From NCBI GenBank assembly GCA_017451915.1, contig JAFTNJ010000033.1:1-56387 (forward strand): 56,387 nucleotides of DNA, read 5' to 3'. A program made the translations under genes and the position numbers. The stretch is from Clostridia bacterium. Its GTDB lineage: Bacteria; Bacillota; Clostridia; Oscillospirales; CAG-272. Below are positions 42,264 through 51,033 of the stretch, piece by piece. Under the pieces are notes generated by a model. It was not told the origin of the DNA. It did not search any database and worked only from the letters and a program-made list of their open reading frames with translations. Numbering within the stretch: position 1 is the first letter of the stretch; each line of letters opens with the position of its first letter.

Positions 42264-42479
42264 TTATTGATTGTTTTTCTTGCGATCGGTTACATGTTCC
42301 TTGGAGCCATCGGGATACTGGATCACGGTATGGTCAAGGATTCCGGTGAATTGCGCGCGAAATTCGGCAATGTATTCCTTACGAAGGAGGGCCTGCTCCT
42401 CCCGCTCCGCATCGGTTAATCCTTCATTTTTCGCCTTTTTAGCAAGGACGTTGATGCGTTCAAGTTTTTCTTTTTCCAT
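42264..42479 (-). CDS. DUF896 (YnzC-like) small protein
   Basis: The 71-residue protein MEKEKLERINVLAKKAKNEGLTDAEREEQALLRKEYIAEFR is the two-helix DUF896 signature known from Bacillus YnzC, whose role is unknown. GDHTVIQYPDGSKE-like end DHTVIQYPDGSKEHVTDRKK is also typical. It is 16 bases after the DUF6873 gene and followed by a terminator. Confidence 0.93.
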   Translation of the reverse strand: MEKEKLERINVLAKKAKNEGLTDAEREEQALLRKEYIAEFRAQFTGILDHTVIQYPDGSKEHVTDRKKNNQ

Positions 42480-42495
42480 AAGGGTCTCCTTTGTG

Positions 42496-43209
42496 TTAAA
42501 TCATAAAAATAGTACCCACGTCCAATAGCGGGAACCCTCCCAAGGAAATCGGACGCTTTCCATGAGACAAGCAAAAGCTGCGAATTGCTTGTCCTTCCGG
42601 ATGTTGCTCTAAATTCCCACAAAAATAAATTCGGTCGATCTCTTCGTAGGGCGAAAAGGAAGCAATGCCACCCCAAAAGCCATTGGAATAGCCGGGAAGC
42701 GAGATTCCATTGGCAGAGATCTGCAACGTATCTATCCCAGCGGCCTTTGCCGCCGACGCAATGGAAGGATCTTGTGTGATCAAAGCCCTCTTGCCCACGG
42801 GGAGCACCGAGCATTTGGCATAGCCCTGCCGTACCGCGTGGAGTTTTTGCGGGGGATATTCCCGAAGAATCTCGGACGCCGTGTGCGTAGGAGAGCAGAA
42901 TAACTCTTCTCCAACGGTGGCAGCGTTCAGGAGAATATCTGCGGGATAAACAGGGGCGATCTCCATGTCCGACAAGCAAAGCGTTTTTTTGCAATGCCGC
43001 AGAATTGCGTGGATCTGGGATTCGGCAGTGCGGTAATACTCCCGGGTGCAGATCACGGAATCCCCGCTAAAAAACAATAGCATATCCGTATGCGATGCCA
43101 CCGGGGCAGGGAGGTTGGGATGGGGAGGAAGGCGCAACGTGGCGTGCCCCTCTCTTTGCAGCATTTTTTCGGCTTCCAACGGCATACGGCAGTCAAATAC
43201 AGCCAGCAT
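42496..43209 (-). CDS. DUF6873-like (GME-fold) protein, unknown function
   Basis: The 237-residue protein has several repeated beta-alpha units and an ending ISLGGFPLLDVGTIFMI. The block SLPGYSNGFWGGIASFSPYEEIDRIYFCGNL resembles the DUF6873 family, which I believe is assigned to the guanidine-group-modifying (arginine deiminase-like) fold in Clostridia. No activity is known, and this match is from pattern memory. The ATG at 43209 follows GGAGGAAT; four codons earlier another Met exists. The gene overlaps no other and heads a pair with DUF896. Confidence 0.65.
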   Translation of the reverse strand: MLAVFDCRMPLEAEKMLQREGHATLRLPPHPNLPAPVASHTDMLLFFSGDSVICTREYYRTAESQIHAILRHCKKTLCLSDMEIAPVYPADILLNAATVGEELFCSPTHTASEILREYPPQKLHAVRQGYAKCSVLPVGKRALITQDPSIASAAKAAGIDTLQISANGISLPGYSNGFWGGIASFSPYEEIDRIYFCGNLEQHPEGQAIRSFCLSHGKRPISLGGFPLLDVGTIFMI

Positions 43210-43220
43210 AGATTCCTCCA

Positions 43221-43251
43221 AAAAAATAAAGGGCAGACAAGGTTGTCTGCC
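43221..43251 (-). terminator. Terminator of rpmB, overlapping the next gene's leader
   Basis: On the minus strand a GGCAGACAA / TTGTCTGCC stem is followed by CTTTATTTTTTT. The T-run adjoins the ribosome site of the DUF6873 gene, so leakage could feed that gene. Confidence 0.75.
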
Positions 43252-43272
43252 ATAATCTTTATTTCAAGGAAA

Positions 43273-43443
43273 TTAAACCTTTTTCAAGGTGCGCAGGCAA
43301 CGAGAACAAACATTGATTGCTTTGCTACCTTCCAGTTTAACCTTACGAATGTTGGGCTTCCACATTCTGTTGGTTTTACGGTGGGAGTGAGAAATGTTCT
43401 GACCGAACACAACGCCCTTACCACACAGACAACACTTTGCCAT
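43273..43443 (-). CDS. rpmB: 50S ribosomal protein L28
   Basis: The 56-residue protein MAKCCLCGKGVVFGQNISHSHRKTNRMWKPNIRKVKLEG... has two CxxC pairs (C4-C7 and C41-C44), the zinc-binding form of L28. It is slightly shorter than usual (61-64). AAGGAGGT precedes the ATG. It has its own strong promoter and a terminator. Confidence 0.96.
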   Translation of the reverse strand: MAKCCLCGKGVVFGQNISHSHRKTNRMWKPNIRKVKLEGSKAINVCSRCLRTLKKV

Positions 43444-43519
43444 TTCAAATACCTCCTTAATAAGCCTTGACCGACTAATAAGCATAGTACGGCACACAAT
43501 TTACTTTACAACGCTCAAT

Positions 43520-43548
43520 ATTATAACATACCTTTTTTCAAATTGCAA
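43520..43548 (-). promoter_or_regulatory. Promoter of rpmB
   Basis: On the minus strand TTGCAA (43543-43548), a 17-bp spacer and TATAAT (43520-43525) give a leader of about 70 bases before the L28 start. Confidence 0.8.
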
Positions 43549-43585
43549 GTCTTTTTTTCAAATTTTTTCAAATTTTTTATTATTT

Positions 43586-45715
43586 TCAGAAAGTTATTTC
43601 TTTTTCGCACAAAATCGAGAGATTTTCCGGGGAAAGTCCCTTGGGGAGCCAAACACTGCCATGTACTGTTGGAGCACTTTTTCCAAGGGTCAGTACCCGT
43701 CCGCCGGCATGGCGCAGGGTCTGCAGAGCAAATTGTACCTGCGGCGTGTGGGGGAGCTCTGCGTTTGCGCAAAGAAGCAGGGTCTGCGATTGAAGCAATG
43801 CCTTGGAAAGAACCAGCGCGTCGGGGGCGTCGGTAATAAAGGTGTGCAACGTTACGCCACTCTGTGCAAGGATTGCGGCAAGCGCGTGTGCGTCCGTATC
43901 GTTCCCTTTGGCAAGCAGCACCATCTCGGGATGCTCGGACCAGATCAGGGAATGGCAGGGGACCAGGTGCGGCGCGTTTTCGGGAGCCGGTGTCGGTTCC
44001 TGGACTCTTTGCTGAACGCTGCCCAGGTAGTTTCCGGGGACGGGGGCCGTGGTCTCCGCAAGGATCGCAAAGGGAATGCTGTCCTCAGCGATGAAACGGG
44101 CGTTTTGCAAATGGCAGTACTTTCCGTCGGCTTCCATTTGCAGTAGCGCGTCCGTCAAGGGCGTGCCGCAAATAATCGCGGCTGCCGCCAGCGTCCCCTC
44201 CCGACGCAGCTTTGCAAGCTGCTCCAGAAGACCGCGCAACGATGCGAATTCGGGAAGTCCGTTGGACTGCATTTTTGGAATCATACAATACACGTCATGT
44301 CCAACCTCCAGAAAGGCGGAGGGGCAGGGATCGGCGTCCCTCGCTTCGGCAAACACCGCCAGAGTTGCGGGATCATGAAGTGTTTCCTCGCCCAGATAGA
44401 TCTCCGACGCCGGCATTCCCAGTTCTGCTTGCAAGCGATAAAGCCCGAGAATGGTGGAAAGGGTAGTTCCGGCCACCTCTGCCCGCGGTTGCTCTTTGGA
44501 GCATGAGAGACCAATGGCAAGCGTTTGCTCCGTGTAGGAAATACCGGAGAGGGCCAGATTGGTTACCGGCAATAACGCGGTGTAAAAGGCGTTGGTAAAG
44601 GCAGCCTGCCGACAGGGGGCAGAGGCCAGTGCCAGGTGCATTGCTTGGCAGGAAAGGGTCAAAGTGGTTGGGCGACGCAGAGGAAGATCCAGATACCGGC
44701 ATTGCGCGTGCGTGCGCGGTGTTTGTGCGGCAGGGATCCGAGCACCGTCAGCTTCATTTTGCAGAGGAAGCCGCATGGGGGTCATGACGCGGAAGGAGCG
44801 CAGGAACCGAACGTCCAGGGAAAAGGCTTCGTTGGCGTCACGTCGCACGGTGTAAAGGCTGTCCTTGGTTGCCGTTGCAAAGATCAGCGAGCGAATTCCG
44901 TGGGATTTGGCAAGATAATATACCTCCTTCTCTTGCTCACGGGGAATCCGTACCAGGAGAAGCCCTGCATACGCGTCCACCAAAAGGGAGAGAGGAACCT
45001 CGTTCCCGGTTTGGGAAAGGCGTGCAAGGTCGATCCAAACGCCGTCGCTTTCCGCTAAAAGTCCGCCGAGCAGACCGCTCTCGTCAACGGTGCGGATTCC
45101 TTTGATCTTTTGACAGAAGGCGGCATCCGCCCAAAGGGCTTCGGTGAGCTCCGTGTATCTGGCGGTGGAATAACTGCCGTCCAGGGGCAAAAGCACGGCA
45201 AACAGATCGTCGCTTTGCCTCGGTTGGGGGCAGGAGGACGATGCGTGCAGACAGATTCCGTTCTCGGCGGTCACGCTCTCGGTTTTGGAGAGAAGCGCGT
45301 AGGCGGATCGCTTTTCCAGGTGGTAGATCCGTTCCTTGGAAATGGTTTTCCCCGCACGGGAGAGATAGGCGGTGGCAAGGCCGAGGGCTTCTCCCAGGGA
45401 CATGGGCAGCTTGCTGTCCGGAAACAATGCGTGTCGCTTTTGCATCATGTCGGCGTAGGTTTCGGCCACAACGGCGTCGTTGGTTTGAACCTCGGTGGGA
45501 GCGATCGAAGCAATGCTTTGAATGCCCGCCATGGTAAAGCGATCCAGCATCTTCAGCTCGTCAATGGAGGGATCCCGCTTGGCTTGGGTTCGGTAATACT
45601 TGGCGCAATGCTGCAAAAAGGAAAGAGGCATGGATACGTTAAGATCCTGCTTCATCTGCTCCAGCTGCTTTTGAGAGTAGCTTCCGAACTTAAGAATTTT
45701 TCCTTTGGATTCCAT
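43586..45715 (-). CDS. Large protein of unknown function, possible PurL-like paralogue
   Basis: The 709-residue cytosolic protein has no signal or membrane segment. Its start (FGSYSQKQLEQMKQDLNVSMPLSFLQHCAKYYRTQAKRDPSIDELKMLDRF) recalls the linker of formylglycinamidine ribonucleotide synthetase, where a D-P-x-x-x-E-L motif precedes the catalytic part, but the expected catalytic histidine block is absent. Beyond that I see alternating alpha/beta blocks with no metal or nucleotide motif and a late Gly-rich HTPQVQFALQTLRHAGGRVLTLG region. It lies 15 bases after mtaB and could be cotranscribed. The GC-rich, Ala/Leu-rich composition matches the neighbours, so it is not foreign. It could be a degenerate PurL/AIR-synthase fold; treat as unknown. 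Confidence 0.7.
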   Translation of the reverse strand: MESKGKILKFGSYSQKQLEQMKQDLNVSMPLSFLQHCAKYYRTQAKRDPSIDELKMLDRFTMAGIQSIASIAPTEVQTNDAVVAETYADMMQKRHALFPDSKLPMSLGEALGLATAYLSRAGKTISKERIYHLEKRSAYALLSKTESVTAENGICLHASSSCPQPRQSDDLFAVLLPLDGSYSTARYTELTEALWADAAFCQKIKGIRTVDESGLLGGLLAESDGVWIDLARLSQTGNEVPLSLLVDAYAGLLLVRIPREQEKEVYYLAKSHGIRSLIFATATKDSLYTVRRDANEAFSLDVRFLRSFRVMTPMRLPLQNEADGARIPAAQTPRTHAQCRYLDLPLRRPTTLTLSCQAMHLALASAPCRQAAFTNAFYTALLPVTNLALSGISYTEQTLAIGLSCSKEQPRAEVAGTTLSTILGLYRLQAELGMPASEIYLGEETLHDPATLAVFAEARDADPCPSAFLEVGHDVYCMIPKMQSNGLPEFASLRGLLEQLAKLRREGTLAAAAIICGTPLTDALLQMEADGKYCHLQNARFIAEDSIPFAILAETTAPVPGNYLGSVQQRVQEPTPAPENAPHLVPCHSLIWSEHPEMVLLAKGNDTDAHALAAILAQSGVTLHTFITDAPDALVLSKALLQSQTLLLCANAELPHTPQVQFALQTLRHAGGRVLTLGKSAPTVHGSVWLPKGLSPENLSILCEKEITF

Positions 45716-45730
45716 GGTTGGTGTTTCCTT

Positions 45731-47050
45731 TCATTTCGGGCAAAGAATTTCTCCCATGCAATGGGAATCCTTTGCCGAGAGGATATGGACGCAGGCTGTA
45801 ACTGCCTGCAGAGGGCGTGGGGAAGGACAGGCGACCTCAATAAAGCTTGGGGTGTGACCGTAGGCCACGCCGTTTTTATAGGTCTCAAAGAGCACCGGAA
45901 CGGTCTTTCCCACCTGCTCACAGAGAATGCGTTGACGGATCTCGTCCTGGACCTTGGTCAGCGCGGCCACGCGGCGGTGCTTTTCTTCTTCGGGAACCTG
46001 ATTCGGCATGATCGCGGCGGGCGTCCCCTTGCGCTTGGAATAGGGGAACACGTGTACCATCAAAAAGCCGGCGCGGCGAACAAAATCCACCGTGGCCTCA
46101 AAATCCGCCTCGGTTTCTCCTGGAAAGCCCACGATGATATCGGTGGTGAATTGAACATCGGGAATGGCACGGCGCAAACGCTCCATGCCTTCCATTGCCA
46201 TTTTGGCATTGTATTTTCGTTTCATGGCGGCTAGGATCCGATCCGAACCGCTTTGCATCGACAGATGAAAATGAGGTGCCAGGGAGGAGAGCCCCGCAAT
46301 GTGATCTACAAAGGACTGCTTCATCAGGGAGGGATCCAGGGAGCCCAAACGAATTCGGCCTACCCCGGGAATGCGGTCCACGGCCAGAAGAAGCTCTCCC
46401 AGGGTGGTATTCTTCAGGTCTTTGCCATAGGAGGCGGTTTCAATGCCGGTGAGTACGATCTCCTTACAGCCGTTTTCCGTCAGGGCTTGCACCTCGGCCA
46501 GTACATCTTGCACAGGCTTGGAGCGGATTGTTCCTCGGGCCTCGGGAATGATGCAGTAGGTACATTTGCTCTCACAGCCGTCCTCAATCTTTACGTAGGC
46601 GCGGGTACGGTCAAAGCGGGTGATCTGCATGGGCTCAAAGCCGTTGGCCTCGGGGGCATCGTGAAGGATTGTAGGAGCCGAATTCTTTCTTTCACCTTGC
46701 AATAGTGCCACCGCCGCGTCAACTATCGCCATTTTGTTGTGGTTTCCGCAAATAAAGTCAACCCCTTCAATGGCCGCGATCTGCGCGGGATCGGTCTGCG
46801 CCAGACATCCGGTTACTAACAGATAGGCTTTTGGGTTTTTATGAATGGCACGGCGGATAAACTGCCGCGCCTTGCGATCGGATTCCGCGGTCACGGTGCA
46901 GGTGTTGATGATGTAAACGTCACAAACCGCCGTAGGGGAGAGGACAGAGAAGCCCCGGCTTGCAAAGGCCTCTGCAATGGCTTCCGATTCGTACTGATTC
47001 ACTTTACAGCCCAGGGTATAGATCCCAACGGCAGGATGCAAGTCGGACAT
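45731..47050 (-). CDS. mtaB: tRNA t6A37 methylthiotransferase MtaB
   Basis: The 439-residue radical SAM enzyme adds a methylthio group to t6A at tRNA position 37, making ms2t6A. The N-terminal domain has YTLGCKVNQYESEAIAEAF and INTCTVTAESDRKARQ with three Cys for the auxiliary cluster. The radical SAM motif is CESKCTYCIIPEARG (about 158-172), and a TRAM-like domain ends the protein. The YTLGCKVNQYE start distinguishes MtaB from MiaB and RimO. It acts on the product of TsaB and TsaE encoded 5 kb away. AGGAGGAGC precedes the ATG. Confidence 0.95.
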   Translation of the reverse strand: MSDLHPAVGIYTLGCKVNQYESEAIAEAFASRGFSVLSPTAVCDVYIINTCTVTAESDRKARQFIRRAIHKNPKAYLLVTGCLAQTDPAQIAAIEGVDFICGNHNKMAIVDAAVALLQGERKNSAPTILHDAPEANGFEPMQITRFDRTRAYVKIEDGCESKCTYCIIPEARGTIRSKPVQDVLAEVQALTENGCKEIVLTGIETASYGKDLKNTTLGELLLAVDRIPGVGRIRLGSLDPSLMKQSFVDHIAGLSSLAPHFHLSMQSGSDRILAAMKRKYNAKMAMEGMERLRRAIPDVQFTTDIIVGFPGETEADFEATVDFVRRAGFLMVHVFPYSKRKGTPAAIMPNQVPEEEKHRRVAALTKVQDEIRQRILCEQVGKTVPVLFETYKNGVAYGHTPSFIEVACPSPRPLQAVTACVHILSAKDSHCMGEILCPK

Positions 47051-47082
47051 ATGCGCTCCTCCTGTTTCAAAATTCTTCTCTT

Positions 47083-47111
47083 ATTTTATCACGATTTTGC
47101 GCTCTTGTAAA
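47083..47111 (-). promoter_or_regulatory. Promoter of mtaB
   Basis: On the minus strand TTTACA (47106-47111), a 17-bp spacer and TAAAAT (47083-47088) lie 33 bases before the start. Confidence 0.75.
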
Positions 47112-47151
47112 TAAATTTCTGAAAAAAATCGTGAAAAATCTGTGTTTCCTA

Positions 47152-47180
47152 TTGAAATCCCCTAAAAATCGTTGTATAAT
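47152..47180 (+). promoter_or_regulatory. Promoter of the RluA-type gene and lnt
   Basis: TTGAAA (47152-47157), a 17-bp spacer and TATAAT (47175-47180) precede a leader of about 80 bases. Confidence 0.8.
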
Positions 47181-47229
47181 AGGGATGTAAGTACGGAAAA
47201 GTAGATGATTATCTTTCTATAAAGGAGTG

Positions 47230-47253
47230 CGGGGGAGCTTTCCGGTTCCCCCG
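47230..47253 (+). promoter_or_regulatory. Hairpin between ribosome-binding site and start codon
   Basis: CGGGGGA (47230-47236) pairs with TCCCCCG (47247-47253) around a 10-base loop. It lies between a perfect AAAGGAG (47221-47227) and the ATG at 47266. Without the hairpin the site is 38 bases from the ATG; with it folded the effective distance is about 14. It could control translation of the pseudouridine synthase, for example by temperature or protein binding. Confidence 0.55.
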
Positions 47254-47265
47254 TTACATTTATTT

Positions 47266-48225
47266 ATGCAGATCATTAAGATAAAAAAGAACGACGCCGG
47301 GCAACGGCTGGATAAATTTCTCTCCAAAGCCGTTAAGGGGCTTCCCATGTCCTTGATGTACAAATACATTCGCACCAAGAAGATCAAGGTCAACCGCGCC
47401 CGCACCCAGCAGAACTATATGCTTTGCGAGGGCGACGAGATCCAGCTGTTTATTCGGGAGGAATTCTTTGCCTCTCCTGAACAGGACGAGGGCGCGCTCT
47501 TTCGCATTGTTCCCAAGCTGAATATTCTTTACGAGGATGATAAAATCCTACTGTTGGATAAGCGTCCGGGCGTGCTGGTGCACGAGGATACCGCCGCGGC
47601 AGAGAACACCTTGATCATGCACGTCAAGGCTTACCTTGCACAAAAGGGAGAATACGATCCTGCCAACGAGCAATCCTTTGCTCCCGCCCTTTGTAATCGC
47701 ATTGACCGCAATACCGGGGGAATCGTGATTGCCGCCAAGGACGCGGAGGCGTTGCGTATCATGAACGAGAAGATCCGCAACGACGAGCTTCGAAAGTTCT
47801 ACCTCTGCGCCGTACATGGCGTGGTAAAGCCTACAAGTGCCACCCTGCGAGATTATCTGAAAAAGGACAGTGCTTCCAACATGGTCACCGTATCCCGGGA
47901 AAAGAAGCCCGGGTATAAGGAGATCATCACCAAGTACCGCGTGCTGAAGCAGGGAGCGGAAAGTGCGCTGTTAGAGGTGGAGCTGGTGACCGGAAGAACC
48001 CACCAGATTCGCGCGCACATGGCCTCCATTGGACATCCCCTCCTGGGGGACGGAAAGTATGGCGTCAACCGAAAGGAAAAGGAACGGGGATATAAATTCC
48101 AGGCGTTGTACGCCTATCGATTGACTTTCCGCTTTGCCGATTCCTCCGGTGCGCTGGGATATTTGAACGGAAAGACCTTTGAGATCGACAAAAACGAGGT
48201 GTGGTTCTTAAAGGACTATCAATAA
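47266..48225 (+). CDS. RluA-family pseudouridine synthase
   Basis: The 319-residue enzyme has an N-terminal S4 RNA-binding domain (about 11-65) and a catalytic domain with the motif [18 protein letters not shown] (catalytic Asp147; Asn in place of the usual His before R-x-D), and [24 protein letters not shown] near 255. It makes pseudouridine in 23S rRNA, probably at RluC-type sites. ATG at 47266 is chosen because the S4 domain begins there. The preceding hairpin is unusual. The lnt gene follows 15 bases later. Confidence 0.92.
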   Translation: MQIIKIKKNDAGQRLDKFLSKAVKGLPMSLMYKYIRTKKIKVNRARTQQNYMLCEGDEIQLFIREEFFASPEQDEGALFRIVPKLNILYEDDKILLLDKRPGVLVHEDTAAAENTLIMHVKAYLAQKGEYDPANEQSFAPALCNRIDRNTGGIVIAAKDAEALRIMNEKIRNDELRKFYLCAVHGVVKPTSATLRDYLKKDSASNMVTVSREKKPGYKEIITKYRVLKQGAESALLEVELVTGRTHQIRAHMASIGHPLLGDGKYGVNRKEKERGYKFQALYAYRLTFRFADSSGALGYLNGKTFEIDKNEVWFLKDYQ

Positions 48226-48240
48226 AAAAGGAGGATCTGC

Positions 48241-49815
48241 ATGGTCAAACGCATCTTCAACCGCCCCGATCTTTGGCTGCTCCTTGGCGCGGTGGCTACG
48301 GCGCTGACTTTGGTGTTTCCCAAGGTTGGATGGCTGGAATGGATCACCATGATCCCCATCTATTTTGGAGTGTACCGTTTGTTTGAGGACGGTTCGGTTC
48401 TGCGCGCCCGACAGGCCTATCGGTACGGATTTCTTACGGTCTACGCCTTTTACGTGGTGGTCTACCATTGGTTCGTCAGCCTGTATCCTCTGGATTTCGT
48501 TGGATTGGAGCGGGGACCTGCCACCTTTGTCATCGCTCTCGCCTGGTTTGGATTACCACTTTTACAGGCGATTCCCGGAGGCTTGATCTTTGTTTTTTAC
48601 AACATTCTTTGCAAAAAGGGCCTTTGTAAGCGCGCTCCTATTCTTCGTCCCGTGGCCTTTTCGGCCTTGTGGGTCCTCTTTGAGTGGAGCTCCACGCTGC
48701 ATTGGACCGGGGTTCCGTGGGGGCGTCTGGCGCTGGGGCAAATCGAGCTATTGCCTCTGCTTCAAAGTGCGTCACTGTTTGGTTCCTATTTCGTGTCCTT
48801 TTTACTGTTGTTGGTCAACGGTTTTTTGGCCTACGGCTTCTTCTACCGCAAAAAGGCGTTTTTTCCTGCGCTTTTGGCCGGGGTGATCTTCTTCTCCAAT
48901 TTAAGCTTTGGTGTCATCCGCGGATTGCTTCCCGAAAAAGGGGGGACGCAGCTTACGGCTGCGGTGATCCAAGGCAACGTCAATTCCCAGGATAAGTGGG
49001 ATGATGCCGCCGAATACGCCGCTCTGAACACCTACGCCAACTACACCCGCAAGGCCGCTCTTGCAGGGGCGCAGATCGTGGTTTGGCCGGAAACCGTGAT
49101 CCTTGGGGATATTCGTCCCAACAATGAATATCGCGCTTTTGTAACAAGCTTGGCAAGAGAATGCAACGTCTATTTGTTTGTGGGAGCTTTCCGTTACGAT
49201 GCCGATGCAGAGTATAACGCCGTTTATCTGGTACATCCCGACGGATCCATTGATGAAACGGTCTACGGGAAGCGGCATTTGGTTCCTTTTGGAGAATACG
49301 TTCCCATGCGAGAGCTGGTAACCGCGCTGTTTCCACCTTTGGCAGAGATCTCCATGTTGGATAGCGATCTAACCCCCGGAGCGAATTCCGCCCTGTTTGA
49401 TACCCCCTGGGGACAGGTAGGGGCATTGATCTGCTTTGATTCGATCTACGAGCAACTGACCCTGGATAGTGTTTCCGATGGCGCCGACCTGCTTTTGATT
49501 TCCAGTAATGACTCCTGGTTTTTGGATTCCGCGGCGGTGTATCAGCATCTCGCCCAGGGACAGCTCCGTGCCATTGAGAGTGGAAAGCCGATTCTTCGTG
49601 CGGCCAATACCGGAATTTCTTCCGTTCTTCTGCCGGACGGAAGCTCGCTCTCTCCCATTGCAGCCTTAACGGAGGGCTACGCGGTGGAAACGATCACGGT
49701 AGGGGAAGGAAGTACCCTGTACAGCCGTATTGGGAATCTGTTCGTCGCGCTCTGCGCGCTCTTCCTTTTCACTCTTTGGGGACTGGGCTTTGTGATCAAA
49801 GAAAAAGAAGAATAA
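48241..49815 (+). CDS. lnt: Apolipoprotein N-acyltransferase
   Basis: The 524-residue membrane enzyme transfers a third acyl chain to lipoproteins. The N-terminal half has about six membrane segments (near 11-28, 32-46, 64-80, 92-120, 176-200 and 205-222), followed by a nitrilase-like external domain with the triad E284 (WPE), K344 (YGKRHLVPFGEY) and C398 (ICFDS), then a last membrane segment (about 497-518). The triad is complete, so activity is likely. Lnt is standard in Gram-negatives but patchy in Firmicutes. Several lipoproteins with lipoboxes are encoded in this window as substrates. Confidence 0.94.
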   Translation: MVKRIFNRPDLWLLLGAVATALTLVFPKVGWLEWITMIPIYFGVYRLFEDGSVLRARQAYRYGFLTVYAFYVVVYHWFVSLYPLDFVGLERGPATFVIALAWFGLPLLQAIPGGLIFVFYNILCKKGLCKRAPILRPVAFSALWVLFEWSSTLHWTGVPWGRLALGQIELLPLLQSASLFGSYFVSFLLLLVNGFLAYGFFYRKKAFFPALLAGVIFFSNLSFGVIRGLLPEKGGTQLTAAVIQGNVNSQDKWDDAAEYAALNTYANYTRKAALAGAQIVVWPETVILGDIRPNNEYRAFVTSLARECNVYLFVGAFRYDADAEYNAVYLVHPDGSIDETVYGKRHLVPFGEYVPMRELVTALFPPLAEISMLDSDLTPGANSALFDTPWGQVGALICFDSIYEQLTLDSVSDGADLLLISSNDSWFLDSAAVYQHLAQGQLRAIESGKPILRAANTGISSVLLPDGSSLSPIAALTEGYAVETITVGEGSTLYSRIGNLFVALCALFLFTLWGLGFVIKEKEE

Positions 49816-49817
49816 AC

Positions 49818-49870
49818 AAAAGCCGTAAGGCCACCGATTTTGGTGAGCTCTTACGGCTTTTTCTTTTTGG
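49818..49870. terminator. Bidirectional terminator (lnt / xer), overlapping the end of xer
   Basis: A 12-bp stem AAAAGCCGTAAG / CTTACGGCTTTT with a 20-base loop ends lnt with a T-run. The right arm and T-run (49850 onward) code for the lysine-rich tail of the recombinase, so the last codons of that gene are part of the terminator. Confidence 0.8.
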
Positions 49871-50864
49871 GCGTTTCATTTGCCAGGGGATTTTGCTCCA
49901 TGGCGCGTTCCATGTCCTGGCTGCTGATGTGTGTATAGATCTGAGTGGTGTTGAGCTGCTCGTGTCCCAAAATATCCTTTAGCACGCGTACGTCGACGTT
50001 GCCGGATTGATACATCAGCGTTGCCGCAGTGTGGCGCAGCTTATGTACCGAGTAATGCCTGGATTCCAAACCCGCCAAGCGCAGGTATTTATACACCATG
50101 GCCTGCACGGTTTTTACGCTCATGCGTTGCTCCAAGCGACTTAAAAAGAGGGCGCGATCGTGCACGTGGGCATATTTGGGACTCTTTCGCTCGGAAAGAT
50201 ACGCCACCAACGCCGCCTGACAGGCGCGATTAAGATAAATAATGCGTTCCTTACTGCCTTTACCGGTAACGCGAAGGGAATTGAGCTCGGAGTCGATGTC
50301 CGACAGATTGATGCCTACCAGCTCGGACAACCGCATTCCGCAGTTGAGGAACAGCGTAAGAATGGCGTAATCGCGGGCGCGGTATTTGGATTCCTTGTCA
50401 TCCTCCACCGCCTGAAGCAGCTTGATGGATTCCTCCAGGGTCAGCACCTTGGGCAGGGTCTTTTTGGGCTTGGGAGAATCGATGTCTACGGTGGGGTTGT
50501 AATCCAGATAGTGCCGCTTGCTGACCAGATATTTGTAAAGAGAACGGATGGCAGAGAGCTTGCGGGAGCGGGCCGACCATTGATTGTTACGGGTGTTATT
50601 GGTGTAAAAAAGGAAATCGTAAAAATCCTCGGTGCGAAGCTTTCCCAGCTGCTCCAGACCAATTACCGAAACGTCCAGCTTGGTAAATTCTTCGGAATCC
50701 ATGTCGATGTCCTTTTCCCGGGCAACGAGATAACGAAAGAAGGTACGAAGGTCAAAAAGATATTCTTGTACGGTTTTTTGCGAGCATCCCTGGATCGAGG
50801 TCTTATAGGATGCGTACTCCTGGATCAGGGCAGAAAACTCCCTGGGGGATACCATGGTAGACAT
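49851..50864 (-). CDS. Tyrosine recombinase, XerC/XerD-like
   Basis: The 337-residue site-specific recombinase has an N-terminal core-binding domain (about 7-115) and a catalytic domain with R178 (CGMRLSE), K202 (GKGSKER), H274 and R277 (VHKLRHT), H301 (LGHEQLNTT) and nucleophile Y310 (IYTHIS), all intact. The surroundings are chromosomal and contain no phage genes, so it likely resolves chromosome dimers rather than integrating an element. It is slightly longer than XerC/D owing to an insert near 45-70. AAAGGAGG precedes the ATG. Confidence 0.9.
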   Translation of the reverse strand: MSTMVSPREFSALIQEYASYKTSIQGCSQKTVQEYLFDLRTFFRYLVAREKDIDMDSEEFTKLDVSVIGLEQLGKLRTEDFYDFLFYTNNTRNNQWSARSRKLSAIRSLYKYLVSKRHYLDYNPTVDIDSPKPKKTLPKVLTLEESIKLLQAVEDDKESKYRARDYAILTLFLNCGMRLSELVGINLSDIDSELNSLRVTGKGSKERIIYLNRACQAALVAYLSERKSPKYAHVHDRALFLSRLEQRMSVKTVQAMVYKYLRLAGLESRHYSVHKLRHTAATLMYQSGNVDVRVLKDILGHEQLNTTQIYTHISSQDMERAMEQNPLANETPKKKKP

Positions 50865-50900
50865 TGCAATCCATCCTCCTTTCTCTCAATTTCTGTCTTA

Positions 50901-50909
50901 ATTATAGCA
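50901..50909 (-). promoter_or_regulatory. Extended -10 promoter of the xer gene
   Basis: On the minus strand TGCTATAAT gives a TGn-extended -10 (TATAAT at 50901-50906), without a clear -35 hexamer. Confidence 0.6.
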
Positions 50910-50958
50910 TATATATTGTTATTTTAGTTGATAAATTGTAAATTTTTACACGGTACCG

Positions 50959-50987
50959 TTGCATTTGGGCGAAGGGTTCGCTATAAT
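50959..50987 (+). promoter_or_regulatory. Promoter of the 51034 membrane protein gene
   Basis: TTGCAT (50959-50964), a 17-bp spacer and TATAAT (50982-50987) lie 46 bases before the start. Confidence 0.75.
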
Positions 50988-51033
50988 ATACAGGAGCCTT
51001 TTGGCATACCGTTTTGTTTTTGAGGAGTATCAC

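Noticed and set aside
49851..50864. Possibility that the tyrosine recombinase marks an integrated element
   Set aside because: No tRNA, att repeats, phage or plasmid genes lie nearby; the flanks are housekeeping genes on both sides.
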